Shown: positions 24,181 through 37,445, numbered from the stretch's first letter. The stretch is DNA of 64,000 nucleotides from Phalacrocorax aristotelis (GCF_949628215.1 NC_134279.1:10646041-10710040), one strand, 5' to 3'. Numbers and translations: made by a program. The notes: generated by a model not told the origin, from the letters alone.

Positions 24181-25089
24181 TCTCCAGGAGATCAGCATTT
24201 GAGTTCTGGGAAGGTACATTTGAGATCCAAATGTGCCATCTGCCAGTACAAGTGAATGTGTATAACACTTGGGAAATGCTGTGAGACAGCCTTTCTTTCA
24301 GTAGCACCCACTTAAAGATGGTGCCTTAAGGCTGTCGTTGCTTATTTAATACTACTCAGACTTTTGTGGTCTGGAAATTAAGCTAGAATACTTGTAAAGG
24401 ACAGATTTCATTGTGAAGACTCTTATTCTGGTTTTGCTTTGCTAGAAGAATAACACTTCTTGTAGGATTTTTATAGTCCTTTCCCACGCTTCCTTCATAA
24501 TAGTGTGGTGAAGTAGTAAGTGATGTTTGCTTGGTTTTGTTACAGACATTAAAGTAGGTCACATACCTTTTTAAATTCATAGTTTTTAAAGTTGTGTTTA
24601 ATCTTTATGTAATGGAATCAATGACAAATTCCCAAAGAAATGTTAGAAATCCTAAACTGAAGGACTTCAAGTTTCACTGAAACCCTTTCATGCTGTCCAG
24701 GCCCAATATATATACTGCTTGCTTGTCTTGAGAGGTCAGATACTAAGCAAAGAGAGTAGACATTGGAAGAGGTTGGTAATAATCACAGCTTCTTGCTCAT
24801 TTAGCTGAAAACTATTAATCAGACTGTAACAAAGTAATTTGTAAAAATCATTAACAGAAAAAGGCTAAATTCATCAACTGAATCTTTCCTGCAAACTACT
24901 GACAATGACCTTTTGTCATCATATTTTAGTTTTCTCATCAGCTGTGTTTAAATATATATGCCCATACTTAAGAACACACAAAAAAAGACCCCACATAAAA
25001 CATGCAGTATGTAAAACTGTACATTAATCTTGCAAGTCTACCTGTGTTGAAGAAATAAATCTGAAGCACCGACAGAAATTGTCACAAGC

Positions 25090-25330
25090 TTCTGTGAATG
25101 GTTGTACCGTCTGGCCTCCAGGAAGGTTTCCTGCTCATTTCAGCTGAGAGGAGACGTGTCGTGATTGTATGTAGTGCGAAAACAGCAGGATTGGCAGATC
25201 AGAGCCTGCAGGGGGGCCAATGGAATGCTGCTTTATATTCCCTACACATCCAGACTGCAAAGTGTTAGTGTTTCCTTAAGTTAGTAAAGGTTTGCTTGCT
25301 CTAATGGACAGCAGAACAACTGCTTTGTTC
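25090..25330 (+). promoter_or_regulatory. possible regulatory stretch with CCAAT and TATA-like motifs
   Basis: The stretch is less AT-rich than its surroundings. GCCAATGG at 25216-25223 is followed 8 bases later by TTTATATT at 25232-25239. A CCAAT box normally lies farther upstream of a TATA box than this, there is no downstream open frame that looks like a first exon, and no CpG enrichment. I regard promoter function as unlikely and enhancer-type conservation as possible. Confidence 0.15.
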
Positions 25331-26739
25331 TTAATTCGGTTCCAAACACTTGTGCGTGAAAATTAGAGTTTGAAAGTGTCTTAACCAGGTTCTGAGTAGC
25401 TAAGTGTTCGTTTTGCTATTTGGAATAGCCCTCTTCAAAAAAACCAGACAAATGCAGCAAGGATGGTCAGAGCTGTGATACAGCTGATATATGAGGAAAG
25501 TCTACACAGTTTAGGAATTCAGAGTTTGGAAAGGATGTGTTAAGAAGCAGTGTGATAGAGGTATGTTAGACTACAAATACCATGGAGACGATGACTAGGA
25601 AGGCATAGTTTGCTATTTTTTAGCATTTTAGAAAATGTTTTACCCAGTGAAATTGTGCACCGTGTTTGTTTGATGGTCACTCAATATTTAAGGAAAACTT
25701 GTATTCTCTATCTAGTTCAAAAATGGAGCTGTGGGCAATTAACATTTAGACTCTCTCTCTGGGGAATTAAAAAACTAGAGTCCCAAGACTCAATACCACC
25801 TTTACTGTGTTTGCATGTATATGTAGCTGTGTTAAGGAATATTTATCAAAATTCTAGCTGGTGGAGTCACAAAACAAAGTCACAGGAAAGGCATTCTGAA
25901 TCCAAATCAGTGCTTGTTCTGGGGACTTCCTCCTATTTTTCTATCTATTTAATCCCGCAATAAAAATCTGCGCGTCCTTCATGGCCTCCACCAATTCCAC
26001 ATTAGAGATATTTTTTTCCATTGATAATTTGACCTGTAGGATAAGTTTCAAAATGGAAAAAACTCAATTAGGAAAAATATTTGTTCATGATTTGCCAAAT
26101 AATGAGTGTTCATTTTTGCATTATATTTCCACTGCAAAATCTCACTGGCCTTGTATGGTTTACATGGGTGAGACCTGAAGGCATCATTTGGCACTTAATT
26201 GGACTGTGTGTTTGGGAACACATTTCCTGTAATGCACTTAACATGCTTTAAATCTAGTTTCACTGAGACACCTTTGGGACTTTATGAAGAATAACAGGGA
26301 TGTCTGAAAGCAGATTTGTTAATTCTGTGTGCAACTGAGGTGGAATTAAATGGCAAAGCAATTTAAAAGTGCTTGCTATTGTGAAGAGTAAAGTTTTCTT
26401 TTCAGTTTTAAGTATTTTGCTATGCATACATTTGTTCTCAGCAGTGCAGCAGAGCTTTAATTACTTTGGATAAAAATACCTGAATTCAAAGTTTGGTTTC
26501 AGTGCAGCTGAGTTTGAATGCAGTGGAAAGAGCATGTTTATAAATCTCTGCCTGATTCAGTACAAGCTTTATTCATTTTTAATGCCGGGTTTTCCTGATG
26601 CTTTCATGCATGAAAATCTCAAGGTTTTTTTATTGGTGTTGTCTTGTGTAACAGAGATGTACCCTTATATTGCAACGAGGTTTCTCAGTGAACTGAACTC
26701 TGTGGTACGACATACAACAGGCCTATGATAATTATTTAA

Positions 26740-26880
26740 CATCTCTATTGCACTATTGATTAGGAGTTAACTAGGTCAGGCCCTATTGTACTAGGAACCG
26801 TAGAAACATATAAAAGCCCTTGCTTCAAAGAGCTTCTAGTCTAAATGGCAGCACATACCAAGTGGATAACGGAGATAAGG
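26740..26880 (+). repeat. ancient amniote interspersed repeat, copy 1
   Basis: The segment CAGGCCCTATTGTACTAGGA, followed by an ...GTAGAAACAT... segment and then CTTCAAAGAGCTTCTAGTCTAA and an AAGTGGATAAC segment, matches in order a repeat very common in turtles and crocodilians (of the form CCATTGTGCTAGGCGCTGTA ... CCAAAGAGCTTACAATCTAA, recalled from memory). The copy is heavily diverged. I do not assign a family name. A second, weaker copy is at 62130. Confidence 0.55.
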
Positions 26881-29748
26881 AGTGAGAGGAGATGAAGAAA
26901 ACACAAAATAAATGACAGTGAGAAATTCTGAGCTCTTTAAAGACCCTTTTTTTTGTCAAAAAAATAAGTGTTTCAACCACATGTTCTAAGGGTAGAGAGG
27001 ACTGCTTTGTTGTCTGGTCTGACCTCTGTTTAGAGCATGTAATAGAATTTTCCTTCATAATTCCTGCATCAAACCCATGACATCAATGTTTCTTAATTTA
27101 AAAAAAAACCTCAAACCATTAACAAAAAAAGTATAAATAACTAAAATCCCTCCGAGGGGCAGGACTGTTTATCGCAGCCACTTCTCTAGCTAGGCTTTTC
27201 CATCTTGAATGTTCATTTTTATTGTAACAGTCAGGCAGAAATGTGACATAGAAAAGGTGCTAATGACTGCTGTGATAATTCAAAATGCTGGTATACAGTG
27301 AGTTATGAACGTTGACAGTTGTGTTTTCCGTATAGGACTTTGCATTAAAGAAGTTTCTTGACTGAAAAATCAATTATAGAAGAACTCAGATATGGAAGTT
27401 TTCTTTTTATTTATTTGTGAAAAAGAGTTGATGAAATCGTTTTGGATTTGAGATCTCGGTTCAGCTTAAGTTTCTTCCTTTCCCTTGAGCGTTTGTGTGT
27501 TTTCTATGGAAAATAGACACTAGGCAGATCTAAATAAACCGAGAATGATGTGTTGGCCGGGGTGGGAGGAAGTAAATGTGTCATAACAGTGTAGTTAGAC
27601 CCGGTTTAGTCCCGATGATATAAGAAAGGCAAATAAGTATTTCATAGTGTTCATTACAGAAGCAATAATCTTGTAGCAGTGGAATTTGGGGTAGGCTATT
27701 TGACAATTTTCTGTTCCCTCTGAAACCAAACTAGTGGGACCCTGATGAATGTTGTAGTCTGCAGTCCATATGTGATTCTACTTCTTTGCCAAGTTGTTTT
27801 CAGATTATACTGCCTATTTTTCCTTCTCGACTGTTTTTGAATACCTGCAACAGATAAAAGAAAATTGTAGATTTAGACAAATTTAAACAGGCTTTCTGTC
27901 AGAAAATTGACAGAAAACTTTTGGAATGCTTTATTTCAAGAAAAAGGATTTTGTTAGATAAGGTTGGAGAGTTTTATTTTGACTTTTGTTTGCGTTCTTG
28001 CTCTTTAATTCAGGACTAAGGGAAATTTCTAAGCTGTATGAATTCCTCGGCTACCAGAAATGTTAAGGTTTGATCAGCTCTAGGAACACTAACAAATTTC
28101 AAGTGACATCCAGGGTGCAAATGGACAACAGCAAACCTTCTCTTCACTCTGATATTCTGATGTGCAGAACATGTAATACAGGGACCCTCTTTTGAAAATG
28201 CTTTAGGAAGAAACACTCCTCTGCACATATAGAAAAATTGATAAAATACAGCCTTGAATATATTTTATATTTTTCTTCTATGAACTGAAATTAACAATAG
28301 CAGAGAAAATTCTATCAAAAGATTATGAACACAGATGAGAAGAGAATCTGGGAGATGGGAGGAAATGCAAAAAGAATAAAACTGTAGGGAGAATATCAGA
28401 GCTAGGTAGAGATTTTAGTATTTTATAGAAACCAACAAATTATTGCTGTTCTCCCTTCTCCCCCCAAGAAAAAGCAGCTATGTTTATGAAGGACCAGATC
28501 TTTCTTCATTATTTAAAATTTTCTGTTTTTTTTTAGTTGGTTCTTCTGAATTTTAATTTAAGTTCATAAAGCTTGCATTATTTTCAAATCCTTTTGTACA
28601 GGCTCTCATGAAAAAAAAAGTTTTTGTTTTATAAATATTTGCAGGACTTTTTTTTTTGTTATTGTGAAAACTTACATTCCCCCTAAAGGGGTTTATAAAA
28701 CCACCTTAGAGTCTTCCTACTGCCTTTGGGAGTCCATGCTACTGTGTGATTTCTTGAAGGTAGGATTATTTCTTAAATCAGTTTTATATCAGCTGATTGT
28801 CCCCTCCACTTACTTCTGATTTTCCTTCTATGTGGATATAATCACACAGGGTTTAGCCTGACTAAGGTAATAAATTAAAGAATAATAGAAAAATCGCATG
28901 GAACTCCAGCAAGTTCAACCAAGTCTGCCTCAGGTGGCCAGGAGATGCTGATAGGAGGAGGCTACTTTCTCCAGCCCACCTCTCTCATTTCACTTCCACC
29001 AAGTACTCCCCTGCATTATGTAAATTTAAGCTAGAGTTGTGCTTTTTAACTGTCTTGGGAATTAAGCCCTGAAACAGTCGAAGTAGTAGTACCTGGGTGA
29101 GGATACAAAATGTAAGAAGTCCATCAATTTACGATGTGGTTGCTTATGACAGTGGCAATTGAAGGAGGCTCCTTCCTCATGCCTCAATAAAGGAAAGGCT
29201 AAAGGCAGTCTCAAACGTTTGCTTGCTTTTAACTATATGAAACAGATTCATTACATTTAGCTGGTGATTGTGGACCGATGTAATCAAGAGAGATGAGTAG
29301 GAAGGAGCTGGGTTGCAAAGTAATGGCACCATGAAGTTGGCAGAAGTCTTGACAATCGTGTTTTTACTCGTAGCTTTTGTATCTTTCAAGAGAAAACCCT
29401 ATGAATGAAGGAATAGGAAGGATAAAGGCAAGGAAGAGAAACATGAAGGAGAAAAATGATAAAAAGAAATTTGGATGTTTTGGCAGAATGACCCTGGGAA
29501 TTAGTCCTCTGAGAAAGGCTAGAGATAGTGGGAGTAAATAGCCAACCACTGTCTAGAAAGTGCTTAAGAAAAGAATTTTGTCCAGGCATTCTCTTTATTA
29601 TTGGCTGAGTTAAGGCAGGTCCACACTGTTAACCCACACTGTATGCAAAGACTTGCAGGACATGGTTGGTTACCAACTTTTTCTAAAATGTAATTGATTT
29701 CTGTTATTTGCATTGTTGCAGCAAAACACTAATGAAAAAAAACTAAGG

Positions 29749-29770
29749 TAAATAATAATAAATAAATATT
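29749..29770. repeat. AAT microsatellite
   Basis: Short imperfect (AAT)n/(AAAT)n tract. Confidence 0.8.
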
Positions 29771-32700
29771 TTTACATCTTAACCTTTTAATAAGCCTTTA
29801 TTCCCTGTTCTGTAATTCCTTTCATAAGCTCCCCAATGAAGAAATTTAGGTACTTTATAGTCAGTTTCTTTCCCTATTGCTATTTTTTGGCAGTTAAGTC
29901 ACCTGCAAAGCCTGACCTGAGTGAACTTACTCATGTCTCAACAGTTTTATTCATTAGAACCATGCTTGTTAATGAATTATTTCTTTTCATTTTAAAGTAT
30001 GTATTGTTTTCTCACCTTAGTACACATTTTAGGAATTTGGTTGTATGAAGTTTCATATATATGTTTGTATGATATCATTGTAAACCAGTTTGCAGCTTCT
30101 GGTTTTGTTTCACAAAAAGTACAACTTCACCCAGACAATCAACAACAGAACATTTCTACTGATGTCTAATAGTTTTATATCCCAAGCATGTCACTCACAT
30201 TAAGTTAACTTTGATTCAGGTAGTTTGTGGTAATTTAATACGAAAATTAAGGTTTCTGAAGGGACATTGGTGGGAAAGTTGTGCATTATCAGCATTATTA
30301 CTATACTGGTTTAGAAACTAAACAGATTAATTCAGTACCTGGCGCTGGCAGCACAGTACAGAAGCAGATTCCTTACTGACTATTTAAATTCCATATGAAG
30401 TTTTGGTAGAACCATGCCCTAGCTAATTTAAAAATAAAAAATTTGAGGATAAACCCACATTCTTATTTCCCTTTTAATAGCCTCTAATTTAACTGTCTGA
30501 TTCCTTTGTATTAGTATTTTCCATCAGGTTTTTTAAACTCTATTCCATTTTACGATGAAATTTGTGAAATAAGTTTCCCAAATGCCAAGTTTATTTGCTT
30601 TACTAGGGGAAACGCCTCTCAAATAATACTGAAGTAGGGGCAGCATGGTGTTGGAATAGATAGGTGTTGAGGTGGTTCTTATCACAGTCCTATATATTCT
30701 GTACACGTAGTTCTGTTTTAAATAGTTGGTACAATATTAGAATTTAGGGAAATATTTTGTGGCTGTATTAAAAAAATTCACCTTTTTTATTAAAAAGTAT
30801 CAATAAAAGAACAAATACATAAATTTAATCTGGTTTTTGTTTGGGCAAAAAGATGAACACAAGTAATTTTTTTCTCATGTTTCAGTATCATTGCCACTTT
30901 TGCTTTATGAAGACTGAAACTTTTAATTTGGAGTTTTACTCAGGATTTTTTGAGCATTGTTAAAATATTAGCTGTGTTGGGATATTCCTAATGCTAGTAT
31001 ATCATTGTGCTCGATGTTTAACGTATCCTATGAAATCACATTCGTCTGTACGTTCTGTCTTTCTAAAGAACCATTTTGAGTTAGGTTAACCAGAAATCTG
31101 AATTTTGGTGTTTAATGTGCTGAACATGAGCATTTACGGTTTTTTTTTTCCTGTTCTTAACAATGTTGCAGGTAGCTCAGGTGCTCTGCTTGTGGTCAAA
31201 AAATAAACTCTGAAGATAGAGAGCATTATTTAGCTGCCTCAGCCGGAGCAATGGTCTTTTATATATACACTAGTGAAAGTATAGATGTGCTGCTTTGAAT
31301 GTAGAAGTAACGTTTATGAGTGACTTTGCAGGCAGTGCAAATGAAGTCTTAATTTGACCATCTGCACTGGAACCAAGTTATGGTATTCTAATCTTTGAAT
31401 GAAAACGTGCCATCTACGTGTCTAAGCTGAACAGATGTTTCAGATATGCTTAATGACTATACCACAGATCAAATATTTGTCAGTTTTGCTTGGGAGCCAT
31501 TTCATTCAACATGAATGTAAATAAAAGCAAGCTTTTAGAGACTCATCTGTAGGTGCAAATACCTTTTAAGGTGCTTTGGAGAAACAGATGCCTTATAGGT
31601 GTTATTTTAGTTAGGTAGAGACAATAATAACTAGTTCCTGGACAATTCATTAACTGAAATGGAATGAAATTGGTCACACTATTTACTGTGAATGATTTAC
31701 TGAGCTTTAAAAACAGGCTGAATTTAAAAATTGTTATGATAATACGACTCATAACAATGTATTCTAGTTGCAAAGAATAACGGAAATAGTTTCTTCATGA
31801 AAATGTACCAATTTAGATCTAAGTCAATCAGTTTAGATATATGTGAATCCAAATATTGATAATACTGATCTATCAGTATCTATCTTACAACAACGTGAAT
31901 TCAGGTCAAATACGTGCTATAAAATTTTATTTTGTTATTTGACCAGGTCAATGCAATTCAATTATTTTTGGCCTTTTACAGCACTAAGAGCAGGAAAGAG
32001 CCTAGTGGTTTCCTTACAAAAAGATCTTGTTGCTTAAGTTTCATTACAGTATTGAAAAGTTTCAACACATCATTTGGCTGAAAACTTCCTCACCACTGAG
32101 AAGAAAATGAGAGTACAGAATTATAATTCAGGAAGTTCATTTCCTTATCAGACAGCATTTGGCTTTCTGTGCGTTCCTGTATAACTTTCATATCAGCTTG
32201 AGTAAACCTTTTATATCCCCAATCCATGCTTACACTGAGATTATTCCACATCACAGTGCCAATATAAAGAGGTCTGGAAATGAGCATACATTATTTTATT
32301 TTACCATAACAGAATGAACCAAAGTGCCATTATTTTTTAAACGCAAATTATATCCTTCTCTCCCCCTGCCAATACATTGATGTTTTGATATTACCAGAAA
32401 GCATAAAAAACAAAAATCATGCTCATTCCTAGCATATTTTTCAGGTATGAAAATATTTCTACGTTGTTTCACAAAACCTCTCTACATGGCTGGTATTTTA
32501 TCTTTGTTGCTTCTTCAATCAAAAGTTGAAAACAATATTTTTATACCTTCATTTAAATATTATGCCTTTTGATCTCAAACATTATCATGTTCATAGTTCG
32601 CAGTCTTTTCAACGCATCTGCTAAATTTTCCAAGTTCTCCCCCCCACCCCCCGAGCGTGTATTTCTTTTGTAGTAGTATCTTAAATTATCACTTTACTCA

Positions 32701-32954
32701 ACCTGAGTGGAATTATTCTCACTTTCTCCTTTCTTTTTTTCTTCTGTTACTGAATGATCACTTAGTATTCTCTTAAAGCAATGGGGCACAATTCTCGGAA
32801 GGAAAAGCATATGCAAGGGAATGTTTCATCTTCTGTTAACTTAGTCTGAACTGCTTTGAGTAACTTAGGAATAGCTACGTACTAAGGCATTTAAGGAAAA
32901 ACAAGGTTTGAGCCATTTGCAGTCCAGTCTGATTGGAGGGCTGATCTATTTCCA

Positions 32955-33389
32955 GTGACAACGGCTGCAGGGATGACGATAATAACATCTGCAGCATCAC
33001 CAAAGACTTTAAATCTTCACATTCAGAGTTCTGAAATAATCTTACAGATGTCTTTACCTCATTACGTGGCTACTGGGGGATTGTCTCATCTGGTGTACTT
33101 TGCAGCCGGGTGTACCTTTAACAAGCAATCTGGCATTAGCCTTCTGTTTCTGCCACTGGAAAGCACAGAATTGTTATATATCACTGGTACTGTTAATTAC
33201 ACTGCTGTGCTAGGCATCATTAAAGCTCAGAATGCTGAAAGCCATATCAGGAGGATTCATTTTTACTTAAGTGAATCTGCATTAAGCAACTCAAGAAAAC
33301 TGTTGCAAGTAATAGCCAGTTTTCTTTTTTCCCCGCAATCCATGCTTCAAGATGAAAGGTGTTTACTTCAAACCTCCTGGTCTAGGTAA
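32955..33389 (+). other. open frame of 144 codons, probably not a gene
   Basis: It is one of the two longest open frames in the window outside repeats. The translation has no recognisable domain, repeat or signal peptide. The ATG lies in GACAACGG-type sequence with no clear upstream promoter, no CpG island is near, and both strands around it carry other unrelated frames. In 64 kb of AT-rich DNA one or two frames of this length are expected by chance. It is recorded because it is open over 435 bases; coding is unlikely. Confidence 0.12.
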
Positions 33390-33723
33390 ACTTAATTTGG
33401 GAAAAGCTTTCTTGATGATTTTTTTTAAACTTGTTACTTTTGTTAAGCTAAGAAGCTTCTAGAGATAGTAACAAGTCATATAGATCAGAAGCTTAGGAAT
33501 TTCCTTTTGTTTCAACCCTGGGACACCAAGACCATTAAAAGAAAGGAGACACCAGACTTGAACATATAGACAACAGTGATTTAGTGTCTGTGATACAAGT
33601 TTGAGTGAAAGATTTGTCGATTACAGGGCACTCTCTGATGTCTCTTTGTTGCTTCATTGTTCTGAGTACTACTGAGGGTAGGCAGGAAATGGTTTTCTTG
33701 CCCACTGAAACTTTAGTGGGGCG

Positions 33724-33860
33724 GATATATGTGTGTGTGCATATACAGATATGCGCACATATGTACATATATATGTGTAGCCAGCATAAATGAAATCTCT
33801 GTGTCTGTATATATGCATACATATATACATATATGAGTGTTTGTGTGTGTATATATATAA
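33724..33860. repeat. TA/TG microsatellite, compound
   Basis: Alternating purine-pyrimidine sequence made of TATATG, TGTGTG, CATATG and ACATATAT units runs from about 33724 to 33778, is interrupted by a unique 20-base segment, and resumes from about 33799 to 33860. It gives rise to spurious open frames rich in Y, I, C, H and T on both strands. Alternating TG/CA and TA tracts are prone to slippage and to Z-DNA or cruciform structures. Confidence 0.9.
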
Positions 33861-33879
33861 AAACTTCATTTATGCTGGC
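33780..33879. repeat. perfect 15-bp inverted repeat flanking part of the microsatellite
   Basis: GCCAGCATAAATGAA at 33780-33794 and TTCATTTATGCTGGC at 33865-33879 are exact reverse complements, separated by 70 bases that are mostly TA/TG. The arms are not simple sequence, so chance is an unlikely explanation. They point to a local inverted duplication, or to a very small fold-back element. Confidence 0.9.
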
Positions 33880-35919
33880 ATAAAGTCAAAGATTTATATG
33901 TTTAGAAGCAACGTAAACATAATATGAGCATTCTCTCCCATATGAGTGTTCTCTTTCTCGTGTATTTTAAAGAAAACAAAAGGTAACCCTAGTTCTCCAT
34001 GAAAAAAAGTATCAGAATTATTAAGTTTTCTTCAACTCCTTCCAGGTACTGTTCTGACCAGAGTCTTACTCTTTTACTTACCTGTCTTACTCCTTCTGGG
34101 ACAATTCTACATAGCTTTGCTTTTATACCAAAGCCTGAATAAGGAACTGAGGTTTTCAGGTATCCTTCCCCTTGTGCTACCTCTTCTGGGAAGAGGTTAA
34201 GTGGCTTTGCTGTGTTTTGCTGAGCAGTGACGCGAGTCTTCTGTTTTATGACAGAATATATACTCTACAAATTGTCACTCTTATCACAGACTTGTGAGAA
34301 GAAAGGTGGTGAGATGCCCTAATGTCCTCTTCCCCCCTGCTTCTCCATAGTATGTTATCACTGGCATGTGCCGAATGAGCGTTTTGGACATGCATCTCTC
34401 CCACCTTCCCCTGTTTTTCTGTCTTTGCCCCTTCACTTGCCTTCTCCAGTCAGAAATGACTTCGAAGGAGGAGCTGGGACTTCCCTGACTTTGGGGTATT
34501 TTAAAACTCTAACGTCGGTGCAATTCAGAGGTAAAATATTCTATATAACTCTTACAAATCCACCTAAGACTACATGTAAGAGTTGTCTCTTACAGAGACA
34601 GAATATGTGGGCCCATAATAGATCTCATACGCTTCATATGTGGAGACGGTTTTACAGCTTTGTTACACCTCAGCAGCCATCTGGATTAGAAAATGTGAAG
34701 TTCCCTGTATTGCCAATGGAAGGAAGTGGGAAACTTGAGGAAGAACAGTTTGGAAAACCTTAAAAAATATGTATAAAGATACCTGAGTTAATTCGAGCGT
34801 TTCATTTTTTTGTGTCTTACAGTGTATATTTTATACAGGGCAGTTTTTTCTGATACGTTGATTTGAAAAAATATAGAGATTTTATTTTATTAAAGTCTCT
34901 GTTTTCTGTAGTGAAAAAAATAAAATTTTGTAGCACAGGTTTTTTTATTTTGTCTGGGATATTCAGGGCTTGATAGAAGTTTTATACCAGGCTGTTCCCA
35001 ACCACAGTGAAAGCATTTTATTATGTTGCAGTGAACAAGGCAAAATTCTCTCCTTTAACTGAGTCTGTGCTTTGGAAAGGAGAGAGTTTTGCCCCCAATG
35101 CATATTAATTACATTAAATGGAATATTATAAGAAAAAAAAAAAAACCAACCAGCATGAATCCAATTAAAAGGCAAAGAAACAGCTTTGGGGTAAAAATCT
35201 ACCAGAATTTCTTCATTTCATGAGAATAAAAACAGGCTGTAAATACAGTGGGCAAAAAGAACTATGCGGTCCTGTTTAAAACTCAGGAGTTTACATTAAC
35301 AACCTGGAGCAGATACTGTTTTGTAACAAAAATACTTTTAGACCTGACAGAAACATGTTCATGTGCACTTAGTAAATCGAGGTAGTAGCATACAGGTCTG
35401 CTGTTTCTTCTTGCCGCTCTGACCAGCCTCTTTGACCAGCAAACATGACCAAAATAAGTGGTTTGTATAAGAATTATGTTACCAACAAGTTCCTCCAGTC
35501 TAAAGGAACACTCTTCGAGAGAAATGAGACTCTTTAAAAAAGGAACTTCAACAATTGGTTGTGGATTTAGGGTGTTCTTCTAAATTTTGTGAAGAGATAT
35601 ACGTATTCTTGGTCATTACCAGCCAAACGGGTGGAATTTACCAAACTAGAAGGATGACTTCAAAATACACCTTCATGGCCCGTGCTCTTTAAAATTATAT
35701 CTATAAATATCCAGATCCATGAAATAAGTGATTTTGCCAGGCTATAGAGTAAAATAATTTTTGCATCATTTTCCATGTTTTCCGTTATTTTTCATATTGA
35801 TTTTTTAAAAAGAAAATCTTTTAAGTTTACATAAAATGTTGATAGAACAATAAAATGTGCTGGAAAGAAAAATGTTATTTCATTATAGAACTTGTATTAT
35901 TTTAAAAAGAAATATTTTA

Positions 35920-36370
35920 AAATTGGGCCAAAGAATCAGAGCATATTCACAGAGTTTCAACTGCTAAACCTTCTATATTTGCATTATTTTTAAAACAAAA
36001 ATTAGTAACTGAATTTTACTTAAAATCATTAGCTAATGGTGGAGCCCTGTTATTTTAGGGAATAAAGTAGACAATGCCATAAAAAACACCTCATATACTA
36101 TTCATTCATGTATCTCACATTCGTATGAATAAAGAAGACTTGGTTCATGTATTTTTTGCATCAAATTTCAGGAGGGGAGGAAAAGCAAAAATCCCGGAGG
36201 CAGTAATTTCAAATCCACTATCCCTGTAATTTTAACTGCAGCAAGGTTCTCAGAAACAAGCATTTGTCATTGCCTGAATGTGTACTAGAGTATCCTGGCA
36301 ATGCATTTATTGTAGCATCTGGTGCCTCTAGAATGCATAATAGAATTACATGAGAATTGGATAACTAGTT
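35920..36370. promoter_or_regulatory. candidate conserved non-coding element
   Basis: About 450 bases of non-repetitive AT-rich DNA contain ATCATTAGCTAATGGTG, ACTATTCATTCATG, TATGAATAAAG, GCAATGCATTTATTG and GAATGCATAATAG. The combination of homeodomain, POU-like and TGCAT palindromic motifs without microsatellite or repeat sequence resembles deeply conserved regulatory DNA. It is one of the two candidates I would test first. Confidence 0.28.
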
Positions 36371-37079
36371 CTCATGTATGTAGGCCCACAGATTTTTGTT
36401 ACACGTTTTCTATTTTTCATAGGAATGTTATATGTATAATAAAGGAAAGGTTGTCCCAAAAGTATATTGCCTATTGACTTTTTTTTTTTTTGAAAACACC
36501 ATAAATTATATTGAAATGGTTGGAAATTCTGTTGACATGCAGATCTTTCATTATTAAATCATTAAGGTTAATGATGATATCTGATTGTTCTGTAGCATCC
36601 ATCCTTTAAGGCTATCTATGATTAATGTTTACTTTAGCATATTATAGGTTTTCCTGACCAGAGAATTTTCTTATCCTTTTTTTTTTTGGTTAGGAAGGGC
36701 TATATATTGAGATGTCTGTAGGCAAGTTTTATGTGTGTTCTGTTAGCAAAGAGCATTTGTGTGCAAACCTCTGCTACATTTTCTTTTGAGAAAATAGCCC
36801 TAAGAAATCAAACATCTGAAATCTGAAAAAAAATTGTTTTATATATATAATAGAGAGCAAATTTCTGATCTACACAGCAAATTACAGGTACTGCTGTTCT
36901 CTCCCGCTGGTTTTTAACAAACTATAGTTCCAATCATCCATAAGCCGATGTACTAGTTTGTAGCATAAGGTCCTTATTAATCCATATTGATCTTGATCTG
37001 AAGGCTACTATTTTTTATCATAGGAAGGAAATGTGGAGTGGCAACATGAAAACAAAGTCAGAAGTTGTGTGTCTTTAAG

Positions 37080-37445
37080 AAGCTGCAATTCTCCTAATAC
37101 CTTGTAATGAAATATACATAGAAAATACTTAAGAATGAAAGCCAAGGTCAATAAGTCTTGCTATTTACATGACATTTGCAGTTATTGCATAGTTCACTTG
37201 GCTTGTGTATGAAGTTGTTCCCTCAGCCTAAATCTGACTTTTAATTTAGATTATGTGCCCTTAGATTATATACTTGAAGAGCATGACTTTCACAAATGCC
37301 TTACAACTAAACAGCTCGAATAACAGGGCTGTTTATACTCTAAATACTGCTATGGTAAACTAATTCTTACAGTAACAATGCATAAGACCTGCTCCAGTCC
37401 TCAATACTGTAGACTTTATTAAATATTAATTAAAGTCCTAGTTAA
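37080..37445. promoter_or_regulatory. candidate conserved non-coding element with imperfect palindrome
   Basis: This motif-rich unique stretch has CTTTTAATTTAGATTATG, TTATTGCATAG and AAACTAATTC, and ends in a 26-base imperfect palindrome at 37412-37437 (outer arms GACTTTA/TAAAGTC around a TTAAT-rich centre). The palindrome contains ATTAATTAA-type homeodomain sites. The regulatory role is inferred only from motif content. Confidence 0.25.

Larger units (their letters stand above)
18948..33723. other. long gene-free stretch
   Basis: Over nearly 15 kb I see no supported gene. All open frames are under 145 codons and none shows a known domain. The longest, at 32955-33389 on the plus strand, is listed separately. 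Recognisable items are simple tracts (20613, 23078, 24125, 29749), one ancient repeat (26740), and motif-rich stretches at 19310 and 25090. The rest is unique-looking AT-rich DNA, compatible with a gene desert or a long intron. Confidence 0.65.

Noticed and set aside
25210..25240. A CCAAT/TATA core promoter
   Set aside because: The two motifs are only 8 bases apart, with no CpG enrichment and no exon-like sequence downstream.
28880..29000. Possible old CR1 fragment (GGAACTCCAGCAAGTTCAACC)
   Set aside because: A few phrases resemble CR1 or other repeats, but the block order and the CATAGAAT end are absent.
33535..33869. Y/I/C/H-rich overlapping frames
   Set aside because: They read the TA/TG microsatellite in different frames.
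34368..34763. Open frame of 131 codons on the plus strand with proline-rich start
   Set aside because: The translation matches nothing I know. The PSP/LP-rich start comes from a CT-rich strand.
34900..34930. AATAAA-type hexamers as a gene 3' end
   Set aside because: No transcript body upstream can be recognised and such hexamers are frequent by chance in AT-rich DNA.
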